Of a DNA stretch of 8,667 nucleotides, positions 1-5,763 are shown in pieces. The position numbers and the translations under genes are program-made. Source of the stretch: DATMBL01 sp050735975 (lineage in GTDB: Bacteria > Desulfobacterota > Binatia > UBA9968); assembly GCA_050735975.1 (NCBI GenBank), contig JBOHVS010000378.1, forward strand, positions 1-8,667, in the 5' to 3' direction. The notes beneath the pieces are model-generated. The model was not told the DNA's origin. It made no database searches and saw only the letters and a program-made list of their open reading frames with translations. The stretch's first letter is position 1. The number at the start of each line of letters is the position of its first letter.

Positions 1-669
1 TTGGTGATCGGTCTCTTGATTCTGGCAGGTATGCTCTATCCCTTGTTTGACGCCCGCCGCAGGCGCGAAAGGGAGTCTGAAGACTCGCTCCCTATTCCGC
101 GAATCGAGAAGACCGTCAAAACGGTCATCGTTCCGTTACACGAGCGTATCGGCAGCGGCTCGTTTGCTCTGCTCATCGCGGCGGTCTTGGTGTTCGTCTT
201 TTACGAAGCCAAGTTCGGATTTGGCGCGGACGAGCCGCGAGCGGCCTTGTTTCCTCTGGTGATCGGCGTCCCGAGTTTGCTCATCGCTCTTTACGTAACC
301 GTCAAGGAATTTTTTACCTCCAGCCGTCAGCTCACCGTCGAAGTCGATCCCCTGGCCAGCGAGCCCAAGACCGATCCGGTTTTAGCCCGGAAGCGAACGG
401 CCTCCATCATTTTTTGGATCTTCGCGTTTTATCTCGCCATTTGGTTGTTTGGGTTTACCGGCGCAGCCGCGATCGCGACGTTTTTTTATCTTAAGTTTGG
501 CGCATGCGAGAAATGGCCCATAGCCGTGGCCTTGGGTGCGGCCGGCTGGTTGTTTTTCTTTGGCGTGTTTGACTACGGACTGCACTTGCCATTCCCCGAG
601 GGGGCGATTTTTGAATGGGTGGACGTCGATATACCGACCGCGCGAAGTATTTTCGCGTTTGGCGATTAA
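1..669 (+). CDS. TTT transporter TctB-like small membrane subunit, 5'-partial; possibly a TctA-TctB fusion
   Basis: The reading frame is open to the left edge, so the gene is probably truncated by the window; the TTG at position 1 is not a convincing start and no ribosome binding site can be seen. Residues about 50-205 fit the TctB family, the four-helix small membrane subunit of tripartite tricarboxylate transporters: a hydrophobic segment at 54-69, an FP-containing helix at 82-101 (A-L-F-P-L-V-I-G), a polar linker at 104-133, then paired helices at about 134-150 and 152-166 and a last helix at 172-190 followed by the LPFPEG end motif usual for TctB. Residues 2-16 are an extra hydrophobic segment ending in an arginine-rich stretch (RRRR at 19-22), which resembles the C-terminal end of the large permease subunit TctA. 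I infer a TctA-TctB fusion, or else an unusual TctB N-terminus. The gene is followed 37 nt downstream by its likely partner binding protein. TctB identity is fairly sure, the fusion is moderate. Confidence 0.78.
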   Translation: MVIGLLILAGMLYPLFDARRRRERESEDSLPIPRIEKTVKTVIVPLHERIGSGSFALLIAAVLVFVFYEAKFGFGADEPRAALFPLVIGVPSLLIALYVTVKEFFTSSRQLTVEVDPLASEPKTDPVLARKRTASIIFWIFAFYLAIWLFGFTGAAAIATFFYLKFGACEKWPIAVALGAAGWLFFFGVFDYGLHLPFPEGAIFEWVDVDIPTARSIFAFGD

Positions 670-706
670 GGAGATCATCAGACAAACATCAACTTTGGGA
701 GGGGAA

Positions 707-1753
707 ATGAAAACTACGAAAACTTTGATTGGCTTCACCATCGCTGGGCTCTTGCTTGCGGCCCAAGCGAGAGTCGCGGCGCAGGAGACGTTCTACAAGG
801 GCAAGTCGATCAGAGTCGTCGTTGGTTTTACCTCCGGCGGTTTCTATGACCGCTGGTCGCGCCTGCTTGCGCGCTTCGTGCCCAAGCATCTGCCCGGCAA
901 TCCGGAAATGATCGTGCAGAATATGCCTGGCGCCGGCGGGCTGATCGCGGCCAATCACGTCTACAACGTGGCGCGCCCCGATGGTCTGACCATCGGCATG
1001 ACGTCCTACGGCATGTATTTAGACCAACTGGTCGGCCGCAAAGAAGTGCAATACGACGTGCGCAAGTTCAAATGGATCGGCTCGCCGGAAAAGAGCGAAG
1101 TTTTGATGTATATGCGCAGCGACGCTCCTTACAAGTCGATCGAAGACATCCGCAAGGCCAGCACGCCGCCCAAGTGCGGCTCCACGGGAACGGCGGGCAC
1201 CGATTACATTCTGGCACGCCTGCTGGAAGACACGCTCGGCGCAAAGATCGAGTCGGTCCTGGGTTACCCGGGCGGGAGCGAGATCGATTTGGCGGTAGAG
1301 AAGGGCGAGGTCGTGTGCCGCGGGCTGACCGCGGCGCCTTATTTCGGCCGCGAGCCGTTCATTTCCTGGCGCAAGAGAAATTTCGTCACCGTGCTGATCT
1401 ACGGCGGCGTGAAACGCGACCCGCGCATTCCCGACACGCCGACGATTTATGAAATTTTCGACAAGCTGAACACTCCGGAGGAGAGCCGACGCGTGGGTGA
1501 CGTTATTCTGCGCGGCGGTGATTTCGGCCGTCCCTGGGTCATGCCTCCGGCAACGCCGCCGCAGGTCGTGAAAACAATGCGCGCGGCGTACGCCAAAGCG
1601 ATGGTGGACCCGGCGCTGCTCGACGAAGCCAAGAGAGGCAAGATGGACGTCGAGTATGTCCCCGGAGAAGAACTGGAAAAGCTCGCCGAGAAGATGCTTA
1701 GCCAGCCGCCAGGGGTGGTCGCGCGGGTGAAAAAGCTGCTTGCCGCGAAATAA
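707..1753 (+). CDS. TTT-family periplasmic substrate-binding protein (TctC/Bug type), type A copy 1
   Basis: A 348-residue extracytoplasmic solute-binding protein that would capture a small, probably carboxylate, ligand in the periplasm and deliver it to the TctA/TctB permease. The start at 707 is chosen because GGGAGGGG lies just upstream (697-704) and a clean Sec signal peptide follows: K2/K5, hydrophobic core 7-19, cleavage near A25. In-frame starts further upstream would run into the preceding gene. Family marks are the F-T-S-G-G-F-Y-D ligand loop (41-48), LPGNP (62-66), VQNMPGAGG (70-78), the PDGLTIG turn (91-97), and TPPKCGSTGT (153-162), which corresponds to the YGS-G-GS region of Bug proteins. 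The only cysteines are C157 and C204. There is no lipobox, so it is soluble. Length is slightly above the usual ~320-330. It is about 80% identical by eye to the gene at 4264-5310 and about half identical to the two between. The ligand cannot be told. Confidence 0.9.
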   Translation: MKTTKTLIGFTIAGLLLAAQARVAAQETFYKGKSIRVVVGFTSGGFYDRWSRLLARFVPKHLPGNPEMIVQNMPGAGGLIAANHVYNVARPDGLTIGMTSYGMYLDQLVGRKEVQYDVRKFKWIGSPEKSEVLMYMRSDAPYKSIEDIRKASTPPKCGSTGTAGTDYILARLLEDTLGAKIESVLGYPGGSEIDLAVEKGEVVCRGLTAAPYFGREPFISWRKRNFVTVLIYGGVKRDPRIPDTPTIYEIFDKLNTPEESRRVGDVILRGGDFGRPWVMPPATPPQVVKTMRAAYAKAMVDPALLDEAKRGKMDVEYVPGEELEKLAEKMLSQPPGVVARVKKLLAAK

Positions 1754-1786
1754 CGAAGCAGGCGGTTTTAAAAAACAGGAGGATCT

Positions 1787-1990
1787 ATGTTTCCTCGATG
1801 GAGCAGCGTGATTTGCACAGCGTTACTGCTCGTTCTATGGAGCTCGGCGGGCATGCCGCAGGGGCCTTTTTACGCCGCCGGGCATGTTTTGCACGATGAT
1901 ATTGGGATTGCCGGGGATGTATTTGCGCAGATGATAAAGACCTCGACGCCGCAAGTGAGATCGGTCGCTCAGATGACAGAGTCGAGATGA
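1787..1990 (+). pseudogene. Scrambled remnant of a TctC-type binding protein gene
   Basis: A 67-codon frame that starts like an intact binding protein gene and then turns into something else. AGGAGG at 1777-1782 sits 4 nt before ATG 1787, and residues 1-25 are a plausible signal peptide (hydrophobic run ICTALLLVLW). P-Q-G-P-F-Y then matches the mature start (Q-x-PFYKGK) of the genes on the minus strand. Directly after the PFY codons, at about 1876, the sequence becomes the reverse complement of a TctC gene: read on the minus strand, 1876-1930 gives KYIPGNPNIIVQNMPGG. The final codons (K-T-S-T-P) resemble the forward-reading KASTPPKCG segment, with a short deletion. The ORF therefore looks like a fifth binding protein copy destroyed by deletion and inversion, not a functional gene. 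A small secreted peptide could still be translated from it. There is a 33-nt gap to the upstream gene, so it would be cotranscribed. Confidence 0.7.
1876..1933 (-). repeat. Inverted internal tctC segment within the remnant
   Basis: This stretch matches 4006-4063 in the same plus-strand direction, which means antisense to the remnant's own start codon, because the gene at 3188-4228 reads on the minus strand. CCGGGCATGTTTTGCACGAT is identical in both, and scattered mismatches follow to about 1927. On the minus strand it encodes the conserved K-Y-I-P-G-N-P-x-I-I-V-Q-N-M-P-G block. Similarity to the corresponding blocks of the genes at 2073 and 4264 is lower, so the inner gene at 3188-4228 is the closest relative in the window. 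Confidence 0.7.
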
Positions 1991-2024
1991 GAGCCAGCGA
2001 GGTTAATCCGCGCTAATCAAAAAT

Positions 2025-2062
2025 GGAAAAAAAGCGGGGTCGCAAGACCCCGCTTTTTTTCC
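2025..2062. terminator. Bidirectional intrinsic terminator
   Basis: A perfect 17-bp inverted repeat around a GCAA tetraloop (2042-2045): GG, seven A, then GCGGGGTC on the left arm (2025-2041) and GACCCCGC, seven T, then CC on the right arm (2046-2062). The 8-bp GC-rich core followed by a seven-T run works on either strand, since the left A-run becomes a U-run in minus-strand transcripts. It lies 10 nt after the stop codon at 2073 of the minus-strand binding protein gene and about 35 nt after the plus-strand remnant, exactly between two convergent transcription units. This is the clearest non-coding signal in the window. Confidence 0.95.
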
Positions 2063-2072
2063 TTCTCGGGCT

Positions 2073-3104
2073 TTACTTTTTCAGCAGCTCTTTCATCTTA
2101 GCGACGATATCGGGCGATTGGCTCGTCACCTCTTTCGCCAATTTTTCAACTTCATCGCTGAAAGTCGGATCGAACTCCAATTTCTTCTTTTTCCCATCCG
2201 CTAAGATGGCCTCGTCCTTCAAGGTCTTTTCGAAGGCCTCTCGGATTATTTTTACCCGGTCTCCAGGCGTGTTCGGGGGAAGCACGTAAGGTCGGCCGAA
2301 CTGACCGGCCGCCAAGACCAGAGTTGCCAGGTTCCTGCCGGCGGCGGGCGTTTTGTATCGGTCCATGAGCTCGTAAATAGTCGGCGAATCCGGGAGCCTG
2401 CGATCCCGCTTCTGGCCGGTTTGCATCAGAACGCGGACGAAGCTTTTCTTGCGCCAGGTCGTAAACGGCTCGCGGGCGAAGAAGGCGGTGATCGTGAACG
2501 CGCGGCACACGAGTTCGCCTCGTTCAACCGCCAGATCGATGTCTTGGCCGGACTGATAGCCACGGACTATATCGAATTTTGTTCCGACAACTTCGTCCAG
2601 CAGCTTCGGCACGTAGTAGGACGTCGAGCTGGTTCCGGTTGCGCCGCACTTCGGCGCCGTTGAACCTTTCACGATGTCGTCGATAGATTTATACGGGTTA
2701 TCCGCGCGCATGTAGAGCAGATGGTTCGAAGTTACAGGGCTTCCGATCCAGACAAACTTGCTCCAATCGAATTTAACTTCCGGCCGCCCAACGACTTGAT
2801 CAAAATAGAGGGCCGGGAAAATCGCGCCGATAGTCAAGCCATCAGGCTTTGACACGTTGTAGAGGTGATTGGCCGCAATCATGGAGCCGGCCCCGGCCAT
2901 GTTCTGAACGATGACGTTTGGATTGCCCGGAATATACTTGGGCATGTGTTGTGCGAAAAGCCGGGCGTAAAGATCATAAACGTCTCCGGCTTTTGTTCCG
3001 GCAATGATCGTTATGGTTTTACCCTTGTAAAAGGGTGCTTGAGCATAGCCGTATGAGCTCCACAAGAAGCTGACGAGGACTACGGAGATAATTCCTTTGT
3101 TCAT
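2073..3104 (-). CDS. TTT-family periplasmic substrate-binding protein (TctC/Bug type), type B copy 1
   Basis: A 343-residue secreted solute-binding protein. The start at 3104 follows AAGGAGTGA about 10 nt upstream and gives a signal peptide (K3, hydrophobic core 5-14, cleavage after Y-A-Q at about 20-22). Mature landmarks are PFYKGKTITIIAGT (24-37), V-Y-D-L-Y-A-R-L-F (42-50), YIPGNP (57-62), VQNMAGAGS (66-74, where the other three copies have VQNMPGA), KPDGLTIG (86-93), PKCGATGT (151-158) and the second cysteine at LVCRAFT (198-204). C153 and C200 are the only cysteines. The ligand-loop region differs from type A (G-T-K-A-G-D-V-Y-D against G-F-T-S-G-G-F-Y-D), which suggests a different ligand or affinity; that is inference. 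The protein is about 80% identical by eye to its neighbour at 3188-4228, from which it is separated by 83 nt. It is the last gene of the minus-strand unit and ends at the shared terminator. Confidence 0.9.
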   Translation of the reverse strand: MNKGIISVVLVSFLWSSYGYAQAPFYKGKTITIIAGTKAGDVYDLYARLFAQHMPKYIPGNPNVIVQNMAGAGSMIAANHLYNVSKPDGLTIGAIFPALYFDQVVGRPEVKFDWSKFVWIGSPVTSNHLLYMRADNPYKSIDDIVKGSTAPKCGATGTSSTSYYVPKLLDEVVGTKFDIVRGYQSGQDIDLAVERGELVCRAFTITAFFAREPFTTWRKKSFVRVLMQTGQKRDRRLPDSPTIYELMDRYKTPAAGRNLATLVLAAGQFGRPYVLPPNTPGDRVKIIREAFEKTLKDEAILADGKKKKLEFDPTFSDEVEKLAKEVTSQSPDIVAKMKELLKK

Positions 3105-3187
3105 GTTTATGATTCACTCCTTATGTTTATTCTTCTGCACCGGTACCTTCGTTCCTGCCACACTCTTTGAGGGAAGTAGCGCCGCAC

Positions 3188-4228
3188 TCATTTGGTCAAC
3201 AGTTTTTTCATACGCGCCACAATGTCAGGCGGTTGAGTCACGACTTCCTTGGCAAGTCTCTCCAGTTCCTCGGCCGTGCTCGGATCTATTTCGAGCTTGC
3301 TTTTTTTCGCATCCGCTGCCACCGCTTCATCCTGAATGGTCTTTGCGAAAGCTTCGCGGATGATTTTGACCTTGTCGGCCGGTGTTTTGGGCGGCAGGAC
3401 GTATGGACGGCCGAATTCGCCGCCGGCCAGGATTAAATTCGCCAGGCGCCGGCCGGCATCATCTGTCTTGTATTTGTCCATGAACTCGTAAATAGTCGGC
3501 GTGTCCGGGAGCCTGCGATCACGCTTCTTGCCGCTTTGCATCAGAACGCGGACAAAGTTTTTCTTGCGCCAGGTGAAAAATGGCTCGCGCGCAAAGAACG
3601 CCGTAATCGTGAAAGCGCGACAAATAACCTCGCCTTTCTCCACCGCAAGGTCGATATCCGTGCCTGTTTTGTAGCCCAGGACGATCTCGAAATTCGTCCC
3701 GATGATCTGATCCAACAATTTGGGGACGTAGTAAGCCGTCGACACGGTGCCTGTCGCCCCGCACTTTGGCGGCGTCGACGCTTTCACGACGTCATCAATG
3801 GACTTATAGGGGGTATCGGCGCGCATGTAGAGCAGATGCTCCGATTTGACCGGGCTTCCGAGCCAGATAAAATTATCCCAATCGAATTTTACCTCGGACC
3901 GTCCAATGACCTGGTCGAAATAGAGCGCTGGATAAATCGCGCCGACGGTCAAACCATCAGGCTTGGATACGTTGTAGAGGTAATTGGCCGCGATCATCGA
4001 TGCCGCGCCGGGCATGTTTTGCACGATGATGTCGGGATTGCCCGGGATGTACTTGCCCATATGCCGGGAGAACAGGCGGGCATAGAGATCGTACACGTTG
4101 CCTGCCCCAGTGCCCGCGATAATGGTTATGGTTTTTCCTTTGTAAAACGGAGTCTGCGCTTGCCCCTGGGAGCCGTGCAAGAACGCCAGCATGACAATCG
4201 CTGCTGCAGGAATGATTCGCCTATTCAT
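3188..4228 (-). CDS. TTT-family periplasmic substrate-binding protein (TctC/Bug type), type B copy 2
   Basis: A 346-residue secreted binding protein, the tandem duplicate of the gene at 2073-3104. GGAGGT (in 4233-4240) lies just upstream of ATG 4228. The N-terminus MNRR followed by a hydrophobic run (5-17) and G-Q-A-Q-T makes a signal peptide cleaved around 24-25, leaving TPFYKGKTIT at the mature end. Conserved blocks are G-T-G-A-G-N-V-Y-D-L-Y (39-49), YIPGNP (60-65), VQNMPGAAS (69-77), KPDGLTVG (89-96), PPKCGATGT (153-161) and VICRAFT (201-207), with C156 and C203 the only cysteines. It lies 35 nt downstream of the type A gene at 4264-5310 and is therefore probably in the same transcript. 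Its 4006-4063 segment is the closest match to the inverted piece in the plus-strand remnant. Periplasmic location and family are well supported; the ligand is unknown. Confidence 0.9.
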   Translation of the reverse strand: MNRRIIPAAAIVMLAFLHGSQGQAQTPFYKGKTITIIAGTGAGNVYDLYARLFSRHMGKYIPGNPDIIVQNMPGAASMIAANYLYNVSKPDGLTVGAIYPALYFDQVIGRSEVKFDWDNFIWLGSPVKSEHLLYMRADTPYKSIDDVVKASTPPKCGATGTVSTAYYVPKLLDQIIGTNFEIVLGYKTGTDIDLAVEKGEVICRAFTITAFFAREPFFTWRKKNFVRVLMQSGKKRDRRLPDTPTIYEFMDKYKTDDAGRRLANLILAGGEFGRPYVLPPKTPADKVKIIREAFAKTIQDEAVAADAKKSKLEIDPSTAEELERLAKEVVTQPPDIVARMKKLLTK

Positions 4229-4263
4229 GATAACCTCCGGACTCGACTTTCGCTCGTGGCATC

Positions 4264-5310
4264 TTACTTGCCCAAGACCTTTTTCACCCGCGCGAGGACA
4301 CCAGGCGGCTGGTTGATCATTTTTTCCGCCAGCTTCTCCAGTTCTTCGCCCCTAACCGGTTCGACTTCCATCTTGCCCTTCTTGGCCTCCGCCAAAAGTT
4401 GCGGGTCGGCCATCGCCTTGGCGTAAGCGTCCCGCAATATTTTTACACGCTCTTTCGGCGTGCCTGGAGGCGCCACCCACGGGCGCCCAAAATCGCCGCC
4501 GCGCAGGATGACGTCGGCAACGCGCCGGGTCTCTTCCGGAGTCTTTTCCTTGTCGAAAATCTCGTAAATCGTCGGCGTGTCGGGAATCCGCTCGTCGCGC
4601 TTGAGCCCCCCATAGATCAAGACCTTGACGAAGTCTTTTTTGGCCCAGCTGAGAAAGGGCTCACGGCCGAAATACGGCGCTGCTGTCATACCGCGGCATT
4701 GCACCTCGCCCTTTTCCACCGCCAGATCGATCTCGCTTCCTCCGGGATAACCCATCACGGTGTCGATCTTTAAACCGAGGGTTTCCTCCAGCAGTCGAGC
4801 GAGAATATAGTCGGTCCCCTGAGTGCCGGTGGAGCCGCACTTGGGAGGCGTGCTCGCCTTGCGAATATCTTCAATGGACTTGTAGGGCGCGTCGCTGCGC
4901 ATATAGAGCAACACATCGCTCTTTTCCGGAGAGCCGATCCAGTTGAATTTTCGTATGTCGTACTGGACCTCCTTGCGCCCTACCAGTTGGTCCAGGTACA
5001 TGCCGTAGGAGACCATGCCGAGGCTCAACCCGTCGGGTTTCGCCACGCTATAGACGTGATTCGCGGTAATCAGTCCCCCGGCGCCGGGCATGTTTTGGAC
5101 GACCATTTCCGGGTTACCCGGAATGTATTTGGGAACGTAGCGAGCGAGAAGACGCGACCAGCGGTCATAGAAACCACCGGACGTGAATCCCACGATGATC
5201 TTGATCGATTTGCCCTGATAAAATGATTTCCCTTGCGCTGCCACTTTTTCGCTTCCTCCAAGCAGCAAAAGCGCGCAAAGAAGGACCCCAAAAGTCCTCG
5301 CGTAGATCAT
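4264..5310 (-). CDS. TTT-family periplasmic substrate-binding protein (TctC/Bug type), type A copy 2
   Basis: A 348-residue secreted binding protein, the same length as the plus-strand gene at 707-1753 and about 80% identical to it by eye. ATG 5310 is preferred over the in-frame ATG at 5409 for three reasons: a strong AAAGGAGG (5315-5322) lies 4 nt upstream, the signal peptide (R5, core 8-18, cleavage near AAQ at 24-26) then sits at the very N-terminus, and the best promoter candidate would start transcription downstream of 5409. Motifs are F-T-S-G-G-F-Y-D (42-49), YIPGNP (62-67), VQNMPGAGG (71-79), KPDGLSLG (91-98), TPPKCGSTGT (154-163) and VQCRGMT (203-209). C158 and C205 are the only cysteines of the mature protein; C12 lies in the signal peptide. 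It is the first gene of the minus-strand unit with the two type B genes. Ligand unknown. Confidence 0.9.
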   Translation of the reverse strand: MIYARTFGVLLCALLLLGGSEKVAAQGKSFYQGKSIKIIVGFTSGGFYDRWSRLLARYVPKYIPGNPEMVVQNMPGAGGLITANHVYSVAKPDGLSLGMVSYGMYLDQLVGRKEVQYDIRKFNWIGSPEKSDVLLYMRSDAPYKSIEDIRKASTPPKCGSTGTQGTDYILARLLEETLGLKIDTVMGYPGGSEIDLAVEKGEVQCRGMTAAPYFGREPFLSWAKKDFVKVLIYGGLKRDERIPDTPTIYEIFDKEKTPEETRRVADVILRGGDFGRPWVAPPGTPKERVKILRDAYAKAMADPQLLAEAKKGKMEVEPVRGEELEKLAEKMINQPPGVLARVKKVLGK

Positions 5311-5387
5311 GTTGCCTCCTTTCTTCTGACATGCCGCAAAACAAGGATTCTGAGCGGCAACAATTTTGACTAAGACTAATCGTTCGC

Positions 5388-5416
5388 CTTTTAGTGGACG
5401 ATCCTGCATTTGTCAA
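5388..5416 (-). promoter_or_regulatory. Candidate sigma70 promoter for the minus-strand binding protein genes
   Basis: On the minus strand a perfect -35 hexamer TTGACA (5416-5411) is followed by exactly 17 nt and then TAAAAG (5393-5388), a 4-of-6 match to TATAAT. Transcription would begin near 5380 and give a leader of about 70 nt before ATG 5310. The position suits the minus-strand gene set, since no other gene start lies nearby. The -10 element is imperfect, so this is a reasonable candidate and not a certainty. No obvious operator palindrome lies next to it. Confidence 0.5.
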
Positions 5417-5476
5417 GCGTTAGGGCCGGCGGGCAGTGGTTCAATGTGGCCCAAGATCGCCGCACGGAGATGCGCT

Positions 5477-5608
5477 CAGACTGTGTGAAAACACCGTTCA
5501 TGGTTCGACTGGGCTCACCACGAATGGCGCGGTTTGATTAGAAATTGAGTGCTTATCCGTTCGCCCTGAGCGCGTCGAAGGGCTCCGAAAGAGTTTTCAC
5601 ACAGTCTG
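5477..5608. repeat. 132-bp MITE/REP-like element with 16-bp inverted ends
   Basis: The ends are perfect inverted repeats: CAGACTGTGTGAAAAC at 5477-5492 and GTTTTCACACAGTCTG at 5593-5608. Inside are two diverged copies of one module in opposite orientation, TTCGAC...GCTCA...CGAA.GG, at 5504-5527 (plus) and 5557-5579 (minus). Each can form a small imperfect hairpin, for example TTCATGGT/ACCACGAA at 5497-5524 and GCCCT/AGGGC at 5563-5583. From memory, this TTCGAC...GCTCA...CGAACGG module is a common dispersed intergenic repeat in environmental genomes. No target-site duplication is evident at the ends, and no transposase is encoded. It may be a non-autonomous mobile element or a nested REP pair. 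Confidence 0.7.
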
Positions 5609-5763
5609 CCGGGAGCGAGGAATCTTTCTTGATGTTAGCAATACGCTCGATAGCGCAAAGAGGAGAAGTCAGAGGTCGGAGAAAATCATTTCAGAAATTC
5701 GAAATTTCGCAATTGGAGCTGCCTGTTCCAGGCTCCTTACTCCCTGCTGTTAGCCCCTTGCGT

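Larger units (their letters stand above)
5311..5763. other. Non-coding intergenic region between kinase gene and binding protein genes
   Basis: The 453-nt stretch holds the promoter candidate at 5388-5416 and the inverted-repeat element at 5477-5608. The part from 5609 to 5763 shows only weak structure: GAAAT/ATTTC arms around 5694-5708 and, on the minus strand, GCCTG-GAA-CAGGC near 5721-5733. The latter lies about 30 nt past the kinase stop codon but has no T-run, so it is a poor terminator. Plus-strand reading frames here are translations of the repeat and do not look like genes. I see no RNA gene. Confidence 0.6.

Noticed and set aside
536..706. Upstream extension of the plus-strand binding protein to a start at 536
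   Set aside because: It would overlap the TctB-like gene by over 130 bases and bury the signal peptide inside the protein. The start at 707 has a strong ribosome binding site.
3536..4426. Plus-strand open frame of 296 codons
   Set aside because: It lies wholly antisense to the binding protein genes at 3188-4228 and 4264-5310, crosses the gap between them, and has no recognisable domain. Similar shadow frames appear antisense to the other paralogues, as expected from their shared codon pattern.
5311..5409. N-terminal extension of the type A minus-strand gene to ATG 5409
   Set aside because: The extra 33 residues precede a proper signal peptide and a strong AAAGGAGG site, and the paralogue at 707-1753 has no such extension.
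5477..5608. CRISPR-like array
   Set aside because: There are only two module copies, in inverted and not direct orientation, with no regular spacers.
5719..5740. Intrinsic terminator of the kinase operon
   Set aside because: The short GCCTG-GAA-CAGGC hairpin has no T-run behind it on the minus strand, so it was not listed as a terminator.
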